A stretch of 7,806 nt of DNA from Thiotrichaceae bacterium (lineage in GTDB: Bacteria; Pseudomonadota; Gammaproteobacteria; Thiotrichales; Thiotrichaceae): positions 1 through 7,806 of the forward strand of contig JALVEA010000387.1 of NCBI GenBank assembly GCA_027008665.1, in the 5' to 3' direction. Below the pieces are notes generated by a model. The model did not search any database and was not told where the DNA came from. It saw only the letters and a program-made list of their open reading frames with translations. This document shows positions 4,708 to 7,806 of the stretch, one piece after another. A program made the position numbers and the translations under genes. Positions within the stretch are counted from its first letter, which is position 1; each line of letters starts with the position of its first letter.

Positions 4708-6249
4708 ATGCAACTTAACCCGACTGAAATCAGTGATCTGATCAAAAAGCGTATTAATAGCTTTGAGATTGACGCTGAAGCACGCACAGAGGGGTCTATT
4801 GTTTCGATAATGGACGGTATTGTGCGCATTCATGGTTTATCCGATGTCATGTCAGGCGAAATGATTGAATTCGCTAATGGTGTGTATGGATTGGCTTTGA
4901 ACTTAGAACGTGATTCTGTTGGTGCAGTAGTTTTAGGTGACTACAAAGGCATCAAAGAAGGCGATATAGCAAAATGTACTGGTCGTATTTTAGATGTACC
5001 AGTAGGTCCTGAATTATTGGGTCGAGTGGTTGATTCACTTGGCGCTCCCATTGATGGTAAAGGGCCTGTTGAGACTTCACAAATGGGGCCGATTGAACGC
5101 CTCGCTCCCGGTGTTATTGATCGTCAATCAGTTGATGAACCAATGGAAACAGGCATTAAAGCCCTTGACTCGATGGTTCCAGTTGGACGAGGCCAGCGTG
5201 AATTAATTATCGGTGACCGACAGACTGGTAAGACGGCGGTAGCGATTGATGCGATTATTAACCAGAAAGGCAAAGACGTAAAATGTATTTATGTTGCTGT
5301 TGGTCAAAAAGCTTCTTCTGTTGCGGCAGTGGTGCGTAAACTAGAAGAGCATGGCGCAATGGAATATACCATTGTCGTGGCTGCGAATGCTTCTGACCCT
5401 GCTTCAATGCAATATCTTGCACCCTATGCAGGTTGTGCAATGGGGGAATATTTCCGTGATCGTGGAGAAGATGCACTGATTATATATGATGATTTAACTA
5501 AGCAAGCTTGGGCTTATCGTCAAGTCTCTTTATTGTTGCGTCGTCCACCAGGGCGTGAAGCGTATCCAGGCGATGTTTTCTTCTTGCATTCTCGCCTATT
5601 AGAGCGTGCCGCTCGTGTGAATGAAGATTATGTTGAGCGTATGAGCAATGGTGAAGTAAAAGGAAAAACAGGTTCTTTAACCGCTTATCCTATTATTGAA
5701 ACACAAGAGGGGGATGTCTCGGCATTTGTTGCCACCAACGTTATTTCAATTACGGATGGTCAAATCTTCTTAGACACCGACTTATTCAACTCAGGTAATC
5801 GTCCTGCGATTGATGCAGGTCTATCTGTGTCACGGGTAGGTGGTTCAGCGCAAACAACCATTATCAAAAAGTTAGGTGGTGGTATTCGTTTAGATTTGGC
5901 GCAATATCGTGAATTAGCAGCATTCTCTCAGTTTGCATCTGATTTAGATGAAGGCACACGTAAGCAATTAGAGCGTGGTGAGCGCGTAACAGCATTAATG
6001 AATCAACCCCAATATTCACCGCTTTCAACGGCTGAATTAGGGATGACTTTATTTGCAGCCAATGAAGGCTTTTTGGATGATATTCCAATTAATAAAATCA
6101 ATGACTTTGAAGCGGCTTTATTAGCACACCTTCGTTCTGATCAGACTGAATATTTAGATAAGATTAATGCATCAGGTGATTATAATGATGATATTGCGGA
6201 TGAAATGCGTAGCATTCTTGAGCAATTCAAAGCATCTAACACTTGGTAA
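4708..6249 (+). CDS. atpA: F1Fo ATP synthase subunit alpha
   Basis: Alpha carries the three non-catalytic nucleotide sites and supplies the arginine finger to the catalytic sites on beta. The 513 residues equal the E. coli length. Visible marks are the N-terminal ISDLIKKRI that binds delta (8-16), the P-loop GDRQTGKT (169-176), the Walker B-type ALIIYDDL (256-263), and the ATPase alpha/beta signature PAIDAGLSVS (366-375) followed at once by the catalytic Arg376. The C-terminal helical domain includes FASDLDEGTRKQLERG (409-424). ATG 4708 is preceded by AGGA (4697-4700), seven bases away. The stop is 15 bases before atpG. All expected residues are present and no interruption is seen. Confidence 0.99.
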   Translation: MQLNPTEISDLIKKRINSFEIDAEARTEGSIVSIMDGIVRIHGLSDVMSGEMIEFANGVYGLALNLERDSVGAVVLGDYKGIKEGDIAKCTGRILDVPVGPELLGRVVDSLGAPIDGKGPVETSQMGPIERLAPGVIDRQSVDEPMETGIKALDSMVPVGRGQRELIIGDRQTGKTAVAIDAIINQKGKDVKCIYVAVGQKASSVAAVVRKLEEHGAMEYTIVVAANASDPASMQYLAPYAGCAMGEYFRDRGEDALIIYDDLTKQAWAYRQVSLLLRRPPGREAYPGDVFFLHSRLLERAARVNEDYVERMSNGEVKGKTGSLTAYPIIETQEGDVSAFVATNVISITDGQIFLDTDLFNSGNRPAIDAGLSVSRVGGSAQTTIIKKLGGGIRLDLAQYRELAAFSQFASDLDEGTRKQLERGERVTALMNQPQYSPLSTAELGMTLFAANEGFLDDIPINKINDFEAALLAHLRSDQTEYLDKINASGDYNDDIADEMRSILEQFKASNTW

Positions 6250-6250
6250 C

Positions 6251-6264
6251 GGGAGGACAGTCCC
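6251..6264 (+). promoter_or_regulatory. atpG: atpG Shine-Dalgarno within a short self-complementary stretch
   Basis: GGGA (6251-6254) and TCCC (6261-6264) are complementary and bracket GGACAG, and the atpG ATG follows directly at 6265. The Shine-Dalgarno GGGAGGA lies inside the stem and loop. The 4-bp stem is small, so any damping of gamma translation is a guess. Confidence 0.3.
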
Positions 6265-7125
6265 ATGGCAGGTCTTAAAGAAATACGCTCACAAATTGGT
6301 AGCATTCAAAATACTCGAAAGATTACCAAAGCAATGGAAATGGTTGCTGCATCTAAGATGCGTCGTGCTAAGGAAAGGATGGATGCCTCTCGCCCTTATG
6401 CCGATAAAATGCGTCAAGTTGTTAGTCATATGGCCAACGGTCAACTCGAATATAAACACCCCTATACGCAAGAGCGCGAAGTGGTTAAACGGGTCGGTTA
6501 TATTATTATTTCAACGGATCGTGGTTTATGCGGTGGTCTCAATAGCAATCTTTTTAAGATGGTATTGGAGGATATTGCAAATTGGAAACGAGAAAACGTT
6601 GAAGTGGATATTGCTGTCTTTGGTTCTAAAGCCTCCAGTGCCTTTGGGCGTTATGGAGTCTTAGCCGAAGCGGTACATCTAGGTGATCAACCAAATCTGA
6701 CCGATATGATCGGTACGATTAGCGTTATGCTAGAGGCTTATACGATAGGTGAAATTGATCGCTTATTTCTAGTTGAGAATGAGTTTATCAATAGTATGAC
6801 GCAACGTCCTCGGGTAACACAATTAATTCCCATCGTTCCTTCGGAACTTGAAGAGTTAAAATATCAGTGGGATTACCTTTATGAGCCAGAATCTAAAACG
6901 GTGATTGATGCTTTAATGAAGCGTTATATTGAATCACTTATTTATCAAGCAGTTGTTGAGAATATAGCCTGTGAAATGTCGGCAAGAATGATTGCAATGA
7001 AAAATGCAACCGATAATGCAGGTGATATGATTGATAAGTTGAAACTTAAGTATAACAAGGCGCGTCAAGCTGCTATTACGCAGGAAATATCTGAGATTGT
7101 TTCAGGTGCCGCTGCGGTTGAGTAA
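6265..7125 (+). CDS. atpG: F1Fo ATP synthase subunit gamma
   Basis: Gamma is the central rotor shaft that turns inside the alpha3beta3 ring and couples the c-ring to catalysis. It has 286 residues, against 287 in E. coli. Both terminal helices of the coiled-coil shaft are conserved: N-terminal MAGLKEIRSQIGSIQNTRKI with KAMEMVAASKMRRA (22-35), and C-terminal NATDNAGDMIDKL (247-259) with the family signature ITQEISEIVSGAAA (271-284). The central Rossmann-like domain has STDRGLCGGLN (83-93). The start ATG 6265 lies right after a GGGAGGA Shine-Dalgarno, 15 bases past the atpA stop. A 24-base spacer leads to atpD. The fit to the family is complete. Confidence 0.99.
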   Translation: MAGLKEIRSQIGSIQNTRKITKAMEMVAASKMRRAKERMDASRPYADKMRQVVSHMANGQLEYKHPYTQEREVVKRVGYIIISTDRGLCGGLNSNLFKMVLEDIANWKRENVEVDIAVFGSKASSAFGRYGVLAEAVHLGDQPNLTDMIGTISVMLEAYTIGEIDRLFLVENEFINSMTQRPRVTQLIPIVPSELEELKYQWDYLYEPESKTVIDALMKRYIESLIYQAVVENIACEMSARMIAMKNATDNAGDMIDKLKLKYNKARQAAITQEISEIVSGAAAVE

Positions 7126-7149
7126 ATTATTTAAAGGGGTACTAAAAAA

Positions 7150-7806
7150 ATGAGTACTGGAAATATTGTACAAGTTATCGGGCCAGTGGTCGATGTGGAA
7201 TTTCCACGCGATGCTGTGCCAGCGGTATATGATGCCTTAATGGTAACAGATCAAAACAATCTGACCTTAGAGGTGCAAGCTCAAATGGGTGATGGGGTAG
7301 TGCGTACCATTGCAATGGGTGAAGCAGAAGGATTAAAGCGTGGCATGGAGGTGGTTAATAGCGGTGCTCCTATTCAAGTTCCTGTTGGCGAAGGAACGCT
7401 AGGTCGCGTGATGAATGTATTAGGTGAGCCGATTGATATGGCAGGTGAGGTGAAAACAGATAGTTATTTGCCTATTCATCGTGATCCACCAACTTATGAA
7501 GAATTAGCCGCTTCACTTGATATTCTGGAAACAGGTATCAAAGTTATCGACTTAGTGATGCCGATTGCGAAAGGGGGGAAGATTGGTTTGTTCGGTGGTG
7601 CAGGTGTGGGTAAAACTGTAACACTGATGGAGCTTATCAATAATATCGCCAAAGAACATAGTGGTCTTTCGGTGTTTGCGGGAGTCGGTGAACGGACTCG
7701 TGAAGGAAACGATTTTTACTATGAAATGGAAGAGGGGGGCGTACTCGATAAAGTTGCTCTCGTCTATGGTCAGATGAATGAGCCTCCAGGAAACAGATTA
7801 CGTGTT
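7150..7806 (+). CDS. atpD: F1Fo ATP synthase subunit beta, N-terminal part (3' end outside window)
   Basis: Beta holds the catalytic ATP-forming sites. The frame starts at ATG 7150, ten bases after AAAGGGG (7133-7139), and is still open at the last base. 219 codons are seen, about half of the roughly 460-residue protein. The N-terminal beta-barrel domain begins NIVQVIGPVVDVEFP (5-19). The P-loop GGAGVGKT spans 149-156, with Lys155 and Thr156 as phosphate and magnesium ligands. GVGERTREGND (178-188) carries the catalytic Glu181 and Arg182. The visible part ends in QMNEPPGNRLRV. All numbering agrees with E. coli beta. Walker B and the C-terminal DELSEED region lie beyond the window, as would atpC. 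Confidence 0.98.
   Translation, partial: MSTGNIVQVIGPVVDVEFPRDAVPAVYDALMVTDQNNLTLEVQAQMGDGVVRTIAMGEAEGLKRGMEVVNSGAPIQVPVGEGTLGRVMNVLGEPIDMAGEVKTDSYLPIHRDPPTYEELAASLDILETGIKVIDLVMPIAKGGKIGLFGGAGVGKTVTLMELINNIAKEHSGLSVFAGVGERTREGNDFYYEMEEGGVLDKVALVYGQMNEPPGNRLRV

Noticed and set aside
6167..6664. 165-codon plus-strand frame across the atpA-atpG junction
   Set aside because: It is out of frame with two fully matching ATP synthase genes that it overlaps, and it has no family resemblance; it is a shadow frame.

Overview
The window carries most of a single F1Fo ATP synthase operon from an AT-rich proteobacterium, plus the accessory genes just upstream. The order atpI-atpB-atpE-atpF-atpH-atpA-atpG-atpD (i-a-c-b-delta-alpha-gamma-beta) is the classical proteobacterial arrangement. 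The subunit lengths (b 156, alpha 513, gamma 286, delta 178 residues) match the gammaproteobacterial ones known from E. coli. The c subunit is less E. coli-like: it has a glutamate as the ion-binding carboxylate, a tryptophan in helix 1 and a longer C-terminus, and from memory it resembles Acidithiobacillus-type c subunits. I therefore call the host an AT-rich, probably gammaproteobacterial organism and do not name a genus.

Layout. Positions 2-418 hold the 3' end of a gene for a Lys/Ser-rich protein with a C-terminal SH3-like domain (+). It converges on a small membrane protein of DUF4282 type (442-747, -). After a divergent spacer with a short palindrome comes an overlapping pair on +: a 29-codon basic hydrophobic small ORF (854-943) and a VanZ-like membrane protein (940-1347). 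Positions 1348-1882 are non-coding. They contain an inverted-repeat-rich segment with related ends (1349-1492), an isolated perfect inverted repeat (1603-1626), a good sigma70-type promoter (1683-1711) and a leader of about 165 nt before atpI. From 1883 to the window edge there is only the atp operon; atpD is cut after 219 codons and atpC is not reached.

How it works together. Subunits a, b and c form the membrane Fo sector and the proton path, with Arg214 of a facing Glu65 of c. Alpha, beta and gamma form the catalytic F1 rotor-stator, delta and b make the peripheral stalk, and AtpI assists Fo or c-ring assembly. The unequal stoichiometry (about 10 or more c per one a) fits the visible signals: two hairpins between atpI and atpB, a very U-rich stretch plus a strong Shine-Dalgarno just before atpE, and short spacers elsewhere.

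I see no exotic new system. The operon is ordinary and intact as far as it goes. The parts worth a second look are the small ORF coupled to the VanZ-like gene, the related inverted repeats on both sides of that pair, the atp leader with a possible six-codon ORF, and the c-subunit sequence.
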